The notes under the pieces were generated by a model. It was not told the origin of the DNA and made no database searches. It saw only the letters and a program-made list of their open reading frames with translations. From assembly GCA_002224055.1 (NCBI GenBank), contig AZLU01000122.1, positions 1 to 52,380 on the forward strand: 52,380 nt of DNA, in the 5' to 3' direction. The stretch is from Pezizomycotina sp. ARF18. Its lineage: Eukaryota; Ascomycota. Position 1 is the first letter of the stretch, and the number at the start of each line of letters is the position of its first letter. The translations under genes were made by a program, and so were the position numbers. Positions 34,187-49,625 of the stretch are shown piece after piece.

Positions 34187-35555
34187 GCATTCAGTTCAAG
34201 GTTTGGGAGCCAGTCTTCAAGTAGCAGCTATAGGGCTCAGGAAGAAGAAAATGTGCTTCGCTATGTCTTCTCGTTTTATATCATATAGCCGCGTTTATAT
34301 ATTATATTCTTTCAGTACTGTCTCAATCACTTACTACTTTCCAGGTCAATCCCTTGAAGTTTCGACTACAACCAACAAACCGCAAATTGAGACTTCAATT
34401 CTGTTTTTATCAAGCTTCTTTATATATATATATATTTATGTATGTGCGCATATATGTAGTTAGCTCACTGATCAGCAATGTACACTTTATAGCCACAGAA
34501 ATAGCCAATAACTATTTCGTTCGATCGAAAAAATGAAGTTCGCTGTGATATTTTATTCGGGCTGGTTATCGGGGGACTTCAAATTGGCGCCTTTGAAAAC
34601 CAAAGGACAAATAGTGTTAGAATAAATAGCAATACAATACATTGTAGTGGGAAGAGCTGCGTATTAATACAAGTCGGAAATTAATCTCCGTTACTATAAC
34701 ACGTAAATGCCGTAAACGCGTTGCTATTTATAGATAAAAAGACACGTATTCGCACGCTTATATACGATAAAAGAGCTACGATTTTACCCTCAACTTTACG
34801 ATTAATATTAAACATTATACAGTTACCAATCGGTCTACAGTCGCTAAGTTAGAATATTGTTTTTTTACGTTATTTTTATTATTAATACCGTCATTATATT
34901 CTTTGAGTTTTCTCCGTTTTCGCGCCTTTCATACGTATTGTAGAATCGAGCATTATTAACTTTATTTATATTATAACGCCGTGCTTAGCTGCTAGGATGG
35001 CTCTTCTGCTATACTCATTGATTCTTTCTCTCCCATAATATCTAGAGAAGCGATTTCCAAACATGATCGTCGCCTTGGAGGAATCCCGGGAACGAGGAGG
35101 GTCGGCATCCACCGGGGACCGGTAAATGTGAAATTCGATGCAGAAATGATCCTATTCCGAGTTTGTGGCGTATCGTGGAGAGGCGATTTCGGTACGCCAC
35201 AATGCGACTTCCTCGCTTTCGCACTTTACTTCGCGTGCAATCGATGGTGTAACTGAGGCGATATCCTAGATTCCTTCGGTCCTCTAAGGCTTCATCCGTT
35301 GACCTGGATTAAGAGGGGCTCCTAGCCGTCCACAATAAAACAAGATGGCATTTTCGACACGCAAATATCCTGGAGGGGTTAGCCCGTCCGGCTCCCTGCT
35401 CTTGATTCCTAGAAGTAAGGTAACAAGTAAGCGGGCAAGGAAGTCCCAAGCTAATAGGCTGGAAAGAACTCGATTTTGCTCAAATTGATTGGCTGCAGTG
35501 AGCCGTGGTTGCATGTACCATGGTAGCACGCTTTAGAATCGGCGAAGCTCACGCC
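34187..35555. other. Gene-poor, repeat-like sequence
   Basis: A+T-rich (34.55–35.0 kb) with a dinucleotide TA run near 34.42 kb and no recognised gene. It may be further altered repeat DNA. Confidence 0.4.
35165..35200. repeat. Short inverted repeat
   Basis: GTGGCGTA and TACGCCAC arms eight bases long, extended imperfectly inward (TCG/CG), about 20 bases apart. Role unknown. Confidence 0.5.
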
Positions 35556-35803
35556 AATTTTATTTTATTTATTTTATTTCAACGTCCATCTAGTTACGTG
35601 CTTTTCAAGAACGCCGTTACACACCTAGCCTCTATCTAACAAATGCTGTTACTTACATGTAAGAAGATCATATTAACCTAATAACGCAAGACGGAAAGTG
35701 CCGACTGAGCCTGTTCCGACATTGCTATTTCGAAATGGGTCATACTTGATGCTGGTTTGGCTTGCGTCTCCTTTTACAGATGATGTTCGGATCCGGCTCT
35801 TTC
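35556..35803 (-). mobile_element. Retroposon 3' end, copy 3
   Basis: On the minus strand it reads GAGCCGGATCCGAACATCATCTGT, AAGCCAAACCAG, ATGACCCATTTCGAAATAGCAATG, TTATTAGGTTAATATGATC, GTAAGTAACAGCATTTGTTAGATA and TAGATGGACGTTGAAATAAAATAAATAAAATAAAAT. It matches copy 1 over its whole length and is the least diverged. The 3' tail is an AAAT repeat, different from the ATCAA tail of copy 2. Confidence 0.7.
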
Positions 35804-35988
35804 CTTACTAGTATGTGGGTTCTAGTGAGGTGGATATGCGAACTGCTTTGCTTTAGGCAACAGACCGTGAGGGCACCCCCGCATTTTCGCGCGAAATTCC
35901 TGCGAACGTCGTAAGTGTGGCACGAGATTTGCAGCTCCAATCGAGCCCTGGCCCTCGATTGAAGTACTCCGCGAAAGGATTGCATCAA

Positions 35989-36012
35989 ATACAGCCCCCA
36001 TGTGGGCTGTAT
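35989..36012. repeat. Short hairpin
   Basis: ATACAGCCC and GGGCTGTAT form a perfect 9-bp stem with a six-base loop. Confidence 0.6.
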
Positions 36013-36221
36013 GACTACTCAATGAGGCTGTATATCTAGGTTTCGCGAGTAAGCTTGGGGCCAATAATAAATATTCCCTGGTACCGTGGGTGTGTATGAT
36101 TATTTTACACCTTTGCCCCGCTATCAAGATTATTTTCTTGTAATTGCAGTCGTTTGCGATCAATATCTTGCAGAAAGTGAACAAAGTAAAGTAGATATAA
36201 GCTCGATCACTATTTAGTCTT

Positions 36222-36268
36222 GTTCTTAAGTCACTACGAACTGTTCTTAATTCGAAGTGATTAAGAAC
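36222..36268. repeat. Inverted repeat, 18–19 bp arms
   Basis: GTTCTTAAGTCACTACGAA pairs with TTCGAAGTGATTAAGAAC (one mismatch and one unpaired base) around a ten-base loop. Confidence 0.65.
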
Positions 36269-36635
36269 CATATTTCGTGCTGTTGGAAATGATCGATGCT
36301 TAAGCCTCGTTAAGAAATCTCGAGGCCTTCAGGTTTTGCACCGGGTGTGACCCTTACACGGCCGTTACGCTGAATAATAATATGCAATAATGATACTTTT
36401 TGATATCGATTATTAATAACATAGAACTTTCTTAAAACCCTTCCTAGCCTCCTTGTATTAAGATCGTGTTGATCTTGTTACTTGATATTCATCGTCGCCC
36501 GTCGATAGATTTCGTTATTTTGACGGTTAGAAGGGTAGTCATTTCCCGGCCTACTATAATTGCTTAAAAACAAAGAACACATCATATTAGCGGCATATTG
36601 ATAAAAATTTTAGTTCGAGCACTGGGGAAATTACC

Positions 36636-37276
36636 CTAACACAGCTTGTTGAATTTGATGGAGAGCGGTCTCTCTGCACAAGCAATCGGTTTGCAAGCAC
36701 CAACGTCGCACACTTTTGCCTCTGGTCGCATAATGCTGATACTCAGCGCCGAGAGCATTTCCAAGGCGATGGCTTGCAGAGCCTTGTTCTTTGGACAGCA
36801 TCCCGTGGCGCAGTCCTTGATCTCAGGGTGCTTGCAATCAAGTGTCTTGGCATAGCTGCAGCAAGGCGTTTCGCAGGAACACCAATTGACCGCTAGCTCG
36901 TAAGGTGCCATTGGGTCACAGTTCGGCGGCGGTCTGTTAGGACAGGTGTCCTCGTGGGCTTGAATTGGAGTTTGTCCTACATTTTGCACGCTTTTTGAGA
37001 TTTTTCAGTCATATTCCTATAGAGAGATAAGAAGGCGGCGGGAAACGAACACTGTACAATAGGCCGTTGTTTCTCATATGCACCGCCTGGACATGGACAG
37101 CACGGGATCTCTTCTCCTGGCAGTTGTAGTGAGACTCCGCTTGAGTCGGTGAGGGAAAGCCGATGTGGAGCAAATTTCAGCGTTAACCCACAACAGCCCT
37201 GTATGCACAAGCCGGACGCCGATGTGAGGGTAATTTGCGCTCCAACGCAAAGGAGGGCGCCGGATTTGAAGAGCAT
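36636..37276 (-). CDS. Small cysteine-rich secreted protein
   Basis: Two exons (37276–37084 and 36976–36636) join in phase across a 107-nt intron with a GTGCAT donor, a GACTGAA branch and a TGTAG acceptor. The product is about 180 residues. The signal peptide is MLFKSGALLCVGAQITLTSASG. The mature part is cysteine-dense: CIQGCCG, PCCPCPGG, WCSCETPCCSYAK, GCCPK, VCDVGACK and a C-terminal LC. The many CC pairs suggest a disulphide-stabilised apoplastic or cell-wall protein. It lacks the C–x3–C–x–C / C–x–C–L–G–x–S–W module of the array at 0.4–10.6 kb, so it is a separate kind of secreted protein. No frameshift is needed, unlike most genes here. No known domain recognised; an effector-like role is inference only. 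Confidence 0.7.
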
Positions 37277-37289
37277 GGTGGAAATTAGG

Positions 37290-39225
37290 AATTGAATGGT
37301 TTGAGAATGATTTTTAAATCGCGACGTTGAGTTAAAGAGGAGGATGTTGATTTATTAGGTCCAGTAATGAATCCATGGAAGATTCGATTGAGGACCGTGG
37401 TACTCTTTTAAGTTTTCAGATTTGCCCGGTAGAGCGTAGAAGCGCGGTGAAGACCAGCGAGCGGGCGAGGGACCTAGGCCATAGTAAAAACCCTCGCATA
37501 TTGTTCGTTGATGGTTGGATTGGTACTTGCATGAAAAATTATCCAATAGGAATTACGTATATGCTCTACGCAATACGCTCTATGAGACTAATGAAAGCGG
37601 TCTCCTTTGAAGTCCGCGCCCAGACATATGCAGCCTCATAAAGAAGAAACCTTTATTCAAATGTTTAGCCAAAACGTCGAGATACTCGCGGTGGACAAGG
37701 CTGTCAGAGACCCGGTACCCGATAACGTATTATTATGTGCACTTTAAACTTGTCAAAGCTAGCTAGTGGTCCGTATCGTGGCAATTTCTCTTCATAATAT
37801 TGTTCAGACTTGGACGGTATCAAGATATTCCGAGTCGGAGACCCACCGTGGGGAAAGTGAGTAAAATCTCAGCTGCACTTTCAAAAGATGTATCGTGTAG
37901 TATGCATGCAGTCTCTCTGCGACAAAAACAAGAATACTGAAAAGATGTGGGCCATTTGCTCCAAGAGCGTCTGTGAAATAGAATTTCGAGGAACCAAAGT
38001 GCCTATCGAACTCCAACTGGTCACCTCGTGACGGTGACAGATGTCAGATGCATCGAAGAATCATGCGCAAAGAAGGATTCGCGGGTTTTCGGCTTCCATC
38101 ACCATTGGAAGTCTCCAGCCCCCTCCCTCAGCTAGGCTGTGGGACCCTCACCGGCCCCCTCTATCTGTTATATTTCTCATCGACCCGCCCTACCGTACTC
38201 CGCACTTCAAATCAATCTCAAGCTATACAATCCGGCGTTATGCGAAAAAGATACTCTTCGAAATAGCTCTTCCCCAAAACCGCGCGGCGAAGTGTCACAA
38301 AAACTTTGTATCTACCACATTTCTAAAAATATGTAATCGTACATAAGGAGACCGCAGCGTGAACGAGATTCCGACGATTTGGCAAGTATTTAGCCAAGTT
38401 GATTAATGACCGAGTTATGTTCACGTTTCATCCAATAGAGTCATGCACTACGCCAATGAAGTTGGTGGCTTCATGTCAGCTGGAGAAATGCGCGCAAAAA
38501 ACTCTTCTACTTTCCATCATCACAAAGAAACAGTTTGCAGCCAAATGCTTGGAATTAACATCACCAGCCAATACTAACGAAGCGAATATGACTTTGCTAT
38601 AGTGTGGGACTCTGATATAGGACTCTGATATAAGGACACGTTCCTATATGCATCGTGAAGTAAATCGGCGATAATGTCGTTTTATAAGAGCAATACGGAG
38701 CTGAACGGTTCGACAAGGGGTTCGCTTCCGGGTGTCATCGTTTTTTTTTTTGCGAAAGTGATGAATGACTGCCGCGGGAGGATACTGATATGGAAGAGCT
38801 GATGTTCTTTGCGAGTTATGTACCAAAGTTCCAAGAGGATTCGTGAACAGCTTAGTCCAAGTTTCATACACCGCCACGGACATGAAAAATAATAAAAAAA
38901 TGGTAAGAAAACGAAAAACAAAATAAATGGAAAAAGGAGAAAGGAAAAGAAAAGAAAAAGAAAGGGGGGAGACGAAAACAAGTACGTAAATAAGTGACAA
39001 GAAAAGAGAGGTCGAATAGAGTGAGTTGAAGGAAGCACGAATAGGGTGAAGGGTTATCTACCCTCACAGCGCCAGAATTGTTTCCTTACTCTCTGAGACT
39101 AATGTACATATGTATATATATATCCTCTGTAATACCTTGACCGACTGCATCAATAACTCTGAATATCTCACAGCAGGAGATTTCGACGATCAGGGTCAGC
39201 CCTAGATTAGATATATAAAAGAAAA
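37290..39225. other. Intergenic, no gene recognised
   Basis: Holds the promoter side of the cysteine-rich gene at 37.28 kb and the 5' flank of the membrane protein pseudogene. A 13-bp direct repeat (GGACTCTGATATA) occurs twice near 38607–38635. Polypurine sequence at 38.9–39.0 kb explains Phe-rich frames on the minus strand. Confidence 0.45.
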
Positions 39226-41211
39226 ATGTCCCCAAGCCCTCCCCGAAGCTCCAACGAGGCAGTTGGATCTCGAGATCCTGGCGGTGATACCACTCAGAAT
39301 TTTCCGGCTCACGTAGCTTCAAATCGTAGTTTTCGAGCTGGATCCGACTCGAAATCGGATACCTCGCGCCCACCAGTTAAGCCAATGTTATCACGAGCCA
39401 GTACTCGAGATGAATCAGATAAGACTTCAAATGCACCTCCACGTCGACATAGTCGCATGCCACAGGAAACAATACGAAGCCAGTTGGCTTCCTATCAGCC
39501 TACCCCCCCAAATAGTTCACCTCGACAGCTCGTAGAGCCACCGCAACCCAATAGCCGCGGCGGTCCTCCCACGAATCCCGATCGCGACCTTGCGACACGC
39601 AACCTCTGTATACTGGCCCTGGCATTGGGTGGGGAGCGTCTCTCGCTTCCCTAGCAGTCGGGATCTACATCATTGTTGTTGGACCGATTCGGGTGCCTTC
39701 GTTCCTGCTTGATAGATATGTAACTGTTGGTATCGTTGGCCTGGCTTGGAATACACCTGTCGATCCAACGCATAAGTTACCCCGTACCTCCCATCACATC
39801 GGGTATACCTGTTACCTGAAGCAGTAGCAATCATCGTTTCCCTATCTTCAACATTGGGCTTGCCGCCGTACTTGACGGCATAAATTTAATCCACGCGACA
39901 GCGCTTCGCTGGGCCCTCTGGCATGATGGAAGACAGTTGCGTAGTTGCAACCTGCGCCTGTTTACTTGTTCAAAACATCATCTTCCGAACAAATGGCCAT
40001 TCAATATCGTTTCTGGTATCGGGTTAATCTTTGCCTACGGAGGCATCACGCTTCTCACCTTTAATGTTTACATTCTTGCAAAGGTCGAGGTGCATGGGGG
40101 TGATGGGAACTTATCGCTGATGTCCCGGGGCCTCGGTACGGTGTTGACTTCAATGCTTGGGGCATGATCGGCGTAGGCTCGGGTATCTTCCTCCAGGCAG
40201 CTGTCTGTACGCTTTGTTTGCTCATCAAACGCGGTTCAATAGCAACGTGGAGTTCGAACCCTCTAGCCATCGGAAAGCGTGCAGTGTTCATAACACCTAC
40301 AGAGCTGTCCGACATAAGGAGGCATCTCGCTCGGAAATGTCCTCATCGAATAGCAGTACTCATTTCTTCAGACCTACTACTGCAAGCAGCCATCGATCTG
40401 TGGCAAACCCCGCCTGTACTTCGAATATTCAACTTCCAGAAACCCCAGATCCTCTGATTTCTCCTTCAAACCCAAACCGAGACAACGCCCCCTACTATCC
40501 GAGAATCCCCGCGTTCGAAAAATCGCTTTCGCTATCTGGTTTTTCTTTGCGATCGTTTGTATCGCTGTCATCATAGTTGCCATCCGAGGCCAAAGGGTTG
40601 AGGACACCACATCCCACAGGTTCAAGCTGTCGAAGAAGCTAGCGGGCGTAATAATCTTCTATCCAAACTTCAAAACTTCATCGTCGTCGGCTTGCCCTAT
40701 ACTGGCAATCCATACGTTGAAAGAAAAGACTGGAAAGCTTTATTGATCCAAAGTGCAGCCTTATCACTGGTGCTTGTCAATCTCCACCTCTTGGAATACC
40801 TTACCCTCCTAATCCGAGACGAGAAAATCTGGCGGAAAGCCACCACGAGGGACGGAGTAAAAGTGGATTCTGGCGTCCTTATCCAGAGCGCTTCAACATG
40901 GCAGTGCTGGGTTCTCTTTGCATTTAAGGGCGTCGTCCCGTGGGTATTCAGTTATGGGTTTTCCTGCAATACAGCCGTCATTATAAGTCTGATCCCTTAG
41001 CGACACTTGCGGTACTATTCCTCATGATGGCCGTTTTCGCGGAGGGACTGATTAGATGGGAGCCCAAAGGGTCGCAGCCATCCACTTACGGAAACATAGA
41101 TGTGTTGCGTGCCTTGTAGATGAATTCGATCATAAGAATCTGTTCTGGGGTCATAAGGTAATATCACCGACACGATCGGTAAGGCTGGGACCTCGGTTCA
41201 AGGCTGGCTGA
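39226..41211 (+). pseudogene. Fungal multi-span membrane protein, frameshifted
   Basis: The Met at 39226 begins a Ser/Pro/Arg-rich hydrophilic N-terminus of about 130 residues. The rest is spread over all three frames: ASLASLAVGIYIIVVGPIRV; PEAVAIIVSL–FNIGLAAVLDGINLIHAT; LRWALWHDGRQLRSCNLRLF; IVSGIGLIFAYGGITLLTFN; FNAWGMIGVGSGIFLQAAV and ATWSSNPLAIG. Then KDWKALLIQSAALSLVLVNL, WQCWVLFAFKGVVPWVFSYG, DPLATLAVLFLMMAVFAEGL, PKGSQPSTYGNIDVL and DEFDHKNLFWGHK. This order of helices and the RWALWxxGRLR, ATWSSNPLA, CWVLFxFKxVVPWVF and PKGxQPxTYG motifs match a family of fungal multi-helix proteins I know only as uncharacterised. At least five or six one-base shifts are needed (near 39630, 39855, 40100, 40950, 41095), so it is a pseudogene unless the assembly is faulty. 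The approximate end is at 41211. Confidence 0.7.
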
Positions 41212-41340
41212 TGTGGATAAAGACTTACAATATATCGGATTTTAGACCACTTGTTAATCTTAGCACGTTTTATTATCTTGTTCTTTTCTGTCCAAAAGGT
41301 CTTTTCTTTCCTTCTTGATGTCTTATCTTCGTTTTTTGTT

Positions 41341-41437
41341 TCTTTTTTCTTTTTTCTTTTTTCTTTTTTCTTTTTTCTTTTTTCTTTTTTCTTTTTTCTT
41401 TTTCTTTTTCTTTTTTCTTTTTTCTTTTTTCTTTTTT
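41341..41437. repeat. CTTTTTT microsatellite
   Basis: About thirteen units of C plus five or six T in a row, mainly period 7. Open frames here on both strands are artefacts of the repeat. Confidence 0.92.
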
Positions 41438-41592
41438 GGTTTCTCCCACTACTTTAATCAACAGCAACATCCACGAGGAAAGCGCTGGATCGCAACAACG
41501 AAGGAAGTCCGAAATTTCACATTTGAATAAATCTTGAAATTAATATATGTATGCTCCTACTTGACGTCTCTATAGATTGGTTTTATAACCGC

Positions 41593-45604
<4,012 letters not shown>

Positions 45605-45714
45605 TTGCATACTAACCCCTCCGCGGCTATGGGAGTTGCAAGGCTCCCCTTTGCAGGGCTAGGTCTAGGTTCCCTTTTGCAACTCCCGTAGCCTGCGGAG
45701 GGGTTAGGATGCAA
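45605..45714. repeat. Near-perfect 37/38-bp hairpin (foldback element)
   Basis: Arms at 45605–45641 and 45677–45714 are reverse complements apart from two mismatches and one extra base, around a 35-base GC-rich loop. The arms start and end with TTGCA/TGCAA, and CAACT occurs at both outer edges (45601–45605 and 45712–45716). G+C is far higher than in the flanks. It looks like a very short foldback element or a small-RNA hairpin. Confidence 0.8.
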
Positions 45715-46042
45715 CTTCGAGCCTGGTTACGGAACAAGTCACGGCAGTAGTATATAAAACTTATCATTGTCTCCCTCCGCTTGTTGCGAAGTTCAATATA
45801 TCAACAAATCAATCCATACCATCTATTAGACATTATAGCTGTGGGCTAACATGGCCACTGGAAGGTTCTTTATGTTTAAATGAAAGCTTTCTGTTGCCAC
45901 TGTGATGATCGCGAGTTGACTGGGTAGCAGGTCTTTACTCATCAAGGAATAACTAAGTAGTTCTCTAGTGTATAACGCGTTCATTCTTCAGCGGTGATAT
46001 TTTCAATGCCCAGAATTCATTATTTTGCTTCTTTTGTTCTCG
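45715..46042. other. Intergenic, no gene recognised
   Basis: Short interval between the hairpin and the 3' end of P3. Nothing notable seen. Confidence 0.4.
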
Positions 46043-47822
46043 CTACGTTATCGCCACGATGTTCCCTGTGAACGTTAACTTGAAGGCGTTTCTCCATCCC
46101 GTCCCTCCACCTTTTCCGGAAGCTTCCTCGTGCTCTTGCGATGCCTTTCCCGTGAGCTGTACGGTTTCGTACTTTGTCGCTTGGCGTGATTCTTTTGGCT
46201 TGCTACCAGAAGCCTCTACCACTGTAGTCTCGTATGACACTGCGGGCTCTACGGCCCTTGGCTTGGCTTTGGGAACCGTCGCTAGTTTTGCCGATGAAAT
46301 AATTGCCTCTCCCGCTGATGTGACTTCCAGTTCCCTCTCCGCAGTTTCTGCGTCGATAGTCTTTCCTCTGCTGTGCGCATTCGGTCCTGTAAAAGACATT
46401 TCAGAACTATTCCGAGTCGGCTCAACCGCATTCTCCCTTCCTGCGACGGCACTCGTGCACGAGGGACGGCAACGATTAGATCGGCGGATACGGTCTTTGA
46501 GCTCATTAATGCGTTGCCTGCATTCTCGATTGGTTCTCCAAGCCATGCGGCCGCTGCACCAAGCGATAAAGTAGTTATTTGGCTCGAACGGGTTTAGGGC
46601 AAGATACTGTATATATATATATATATACGATATTTTTAGGGCAAGGGAATTAAAGGAAGCAAACAAAAAACCCCTAAGGGGGAAGGAGGGAGCTTCTGAG
46701 CCAACGACAGAAATATCATCACTATATTCCCATCGGATTGTCTCTAGCAATTCGAAGAGAAAGATAGAAGAAAGAAGTGCAGAGAAAACAAGGGAGAATA
46801 CACTGACCGCGAGCTTAGTTCTGTGACCATTTGAGTGCCGTGTGGAGCCGTACTTCTTAAGATGCCGCTCCAGCTCCGGATAATGTTCTCCAAAATTGCG
46901 GGAAGTTGTATAATTGCGTGGAGGGAATTCCTCGTCATGATTATGGACGACCAGCCACGTATTCTCGACGCCGAAGCAGACTTGCCCCGGCCGCCAACCT
47001 GGCTGCCAGCCCTCATCGCTTTTACCATCTGAGTCGCAGCCGATGCGAGCTTGCAGATTCTCTTCAAGGCCTTCGTCAGCGCTGTGCCAGCGGTAAACCC
47101 CAGACGATTGGGCGAAGAGGGAACCATTTTTGCCCAAGTTGAATCGTAAATCTGCCGTGAAGAAACCCGGACGGTGCTCCAAAGCGGGTCCTGCACCCAT
47201 TTTGCCAGCTTACTGGCACCCGAAGAGCAAGCTTTCGAGCCCGGCGATGAGTAGTGACTCTCGCTCAGCACAAGATCATCTCCCGACAGTGAAAGTTACA
47301 GAACACTCAACCCTCCGCTTCCAGAGAAATGAATGAAAGAGAGGAGCTGATCAGAGAGCACAATACTTACCCAGGTGAGCTCCGCCATCAGCGCCTACGA
47401 ACAGCATCGCATAAGCACCGTCGGATGATACCGAGAGTTCGAGGACCCGGAAGTTCTTCGCGGCGTGATTATCTCCGTATTACGCCTGCCAACAACATCT
47501 CGAATGGTCAGAAAAATGTATTAAAATACGCTGATAGCATACTAGAAAGGCAGAAAAAAAAAAAAAAAAAAAAAAGATATGAAACCGGCGCAATAGGAGG
47601 GAGCTGACATTCTCCGATTCTTCCCAACCTGAATAAAGTATCCATCGTCCGGCAGAAACGCAAACACGAACCGGTGCTTTAAGGTATCGTTGGGAACCAC
47701 CACATCCCTGAGTCCCCCTTTCCCTCGGGGGTGCTAAGCGATGTCGGCTCGATAGTGAACTCAAGCCGCTGGCCGGCTATCATCACTTCCACATCCTTTG
47801 AGTCCACAGAATATCTCGCCAT
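46043..47822 (-). CDS. P-family repeat protein P3 (unknown function)
   Basis: Dispersed paralogue of P1 and P2. The start at 47822 gives MARYSVDSKDVEVMIAGQRL. In a G5 run near 47725 one base is missing and the frame resumes as DVVVPNDTLKHRFVFAFLPD–DGYFIQ. An intron containing T22 ends at TTGGCAG. The next exon carries FRVLELSVSSDGAYAMLFVG–ADGGAHLG and ends at a GTAAGT donor. Then come KLAKWVQDP, a one-base shift near 47190, PGFFTADLRFNLGKNGSLFA, YRWHSADEGLEENLQARIG, GWQPGWRPGQVCFGVENTW and NFGEHYPELERHLKKYGST. An intron with a TA-repeat ends in ATACAG before YLALNPFEPNNYFIAWCSGR. The C-terminal 150 residues are hydrophilic and variable, with a KASQEHEEASGKGG motif echoing SQEHEEVPVRKG of P2. 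Stop at 46043. The segments align one to one with P1 and P2. Confidence 0.7.
47554..47575 (-). repeat. 22-nt homopolymer in P3 intron
   Basis: Twenty-two A on the plus strand form T22 on the coding strand, inside the first intron of P3 about 75 bases upstream of the TTGGCAG acceptor. Confidence 0.88.
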
Positions 47823-47829
47823 ATCGATA

Positions 47830-49625
47830 CTTCACGCCTCAGTGCAGGACAAAAGCGATTTATGACGAAAACACCCACCTGACTAAGCTACGGCCTCCTC
47901 CAGGGATTGAATTTCCCTCTGAGACGAGTGAAACTAGCTTCAGACTAGTAATTGAAAGTCGGTCTCGGAAAAAAAGCACGCCTGGTTTATTACTTAGACT
48001 CCTCAAAATGTAGCAGATCCGTAGCCAGCTGCTCGGAACGAGTAAGTTATTAGCTATTCCAAGACAACCTATCTACTGAGTATAACCTAGACTCCACTAC
48101 AATGATCGACCTGATATCGCAAAGTGAGGGGGTTCATGTACGATGGATCACACTAAAGTATTCATAGAAATTCCTGAAAAACCGAGAAGGCTGAGAAAGT
48201 TCTTCGAGTCTGCTAAGGATCCATTTTCCTCGCTTGTCCTGTTGTGTTCATGCAAGTGACGAAAATATATCACTCCCATTTTGATCCCCACTCTATTAGT
48301 CCGAACAATTACCAGCAAGAGAGAGACAAAGATTGATGTGGTCTGCGTTGGTTGGACTTTCCGTCGTTGGGCGGTTGGGGTCGCAATGTGATTCGCTGGT
48401 GGAGATTGTGAGAAAAACACACGGCTTGCGTGGAAAAGATGGAAGAATTTACGGTAGCGTGAATTACGAATTTTGAGAAAACCTCTAACGGGTTAGTTAA
48501 AGCGTTTTGAGATCCAACATTCGGTTACCGGGCAAATTTGCTCGGTCGCTCCACGGACTCGGGGGTACGATCAGCTGTTTTAATTCTGTATCTTGAAAAG
48601 CCACCGACTCAATCCATGGAAACAGGACTCGAAGCGGGAAACCGAGCGATCACAACCATCTCGGTAAAAAGCCTTGTTATCAGATAAATAATATCGGCTA
48701 GTAGCTAGTAGGACTTCGACCGCTCGCCGATCTTGAATATACCCTTTGTTACAGCCCCCGACCGTTTCATGACTATACGCTTGACTTCGTTAGTATAGCT
48801 TTTCGGATCGGCGCTATGACCGTAGCCTTGTAGCGAGCATCCATCCTTTCCTTAGGGCTAACGATGATCCTTCGAGTCGCCCATAAGGCTCCAGGGTCAC
48901 TTGTCTGAAGTCACTTACTCCATCGAATATATTCTATCACAAGTAGCTGAGCGCTTAAAACGATGACGAGATAAAGGAGTTTTGCCGTTCATGAAAGACA
49001 CGCATCATGTGAGCAGAGCTGCTAGTGGAATATTGGAAGAAGTCCTGTATACCACCGTTAGGGGAGGCTTTGCAAAACCCTGTTAAGGATTGAAGCTTGA
49101 AATGTCCCAAGTAAATACGAAGACTGATGAAACTTATAATCAAACTACTTATGAAAGCAAAACTCGGACGCCTGTGTTGGTGGCCTATCTACCTGCTACT
49201 GTTGAATATAATAAGGAAGGTGAATTGGAAGATGATATCTAAATGACTAAAAATATGCAACCGATAAGATAGAATACTAAGGAAAAGAAATATCAAGGCT
49301 CCGTTGGTCTCCCCTCTGTTGAAAGTCGTGATAGGTATGAAGGTACCGTAATCTAAGATTTTATATGCAAAACCCCCCTCTTCCCGTACATGGGATGTTG
49401 GAATTAAGAGCTCAAAAATCATTACACATTAACGTCGTGAACAAGTAAAGAAAACAGAATAAACAGTAAACACCAAATGCTCGCGTATAGCTCCGTTAAC
49501 CCCTTATAAAACTTTGCGATAAAACGTGCAGATAAATGGAAACAATCGAAAACCTATACAAAGCAAATATGCAACACCATGTAATCCCTAAACACTCACA
49601 ACGACTTTGCACTGATCGGCCGCCC
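47830..49625. other. Intergenic, no gene recognised
   Basis: Contains the upstream region of P3 and the 3' flank of the BTB gene. Open frames are short and without motifs. Confidence 0.45.

Noticed and set aside
38644-39067. Phe/Ser-rich minus-strand ORFs
   Set aside because: They arise from polypurine DNA at 38.9–39.0 kb, not from coding selection.
41251-41530. Phe- or Lys-rich ORFs
   Set aside because: They are translations of the CTTTTTT microsatellite.
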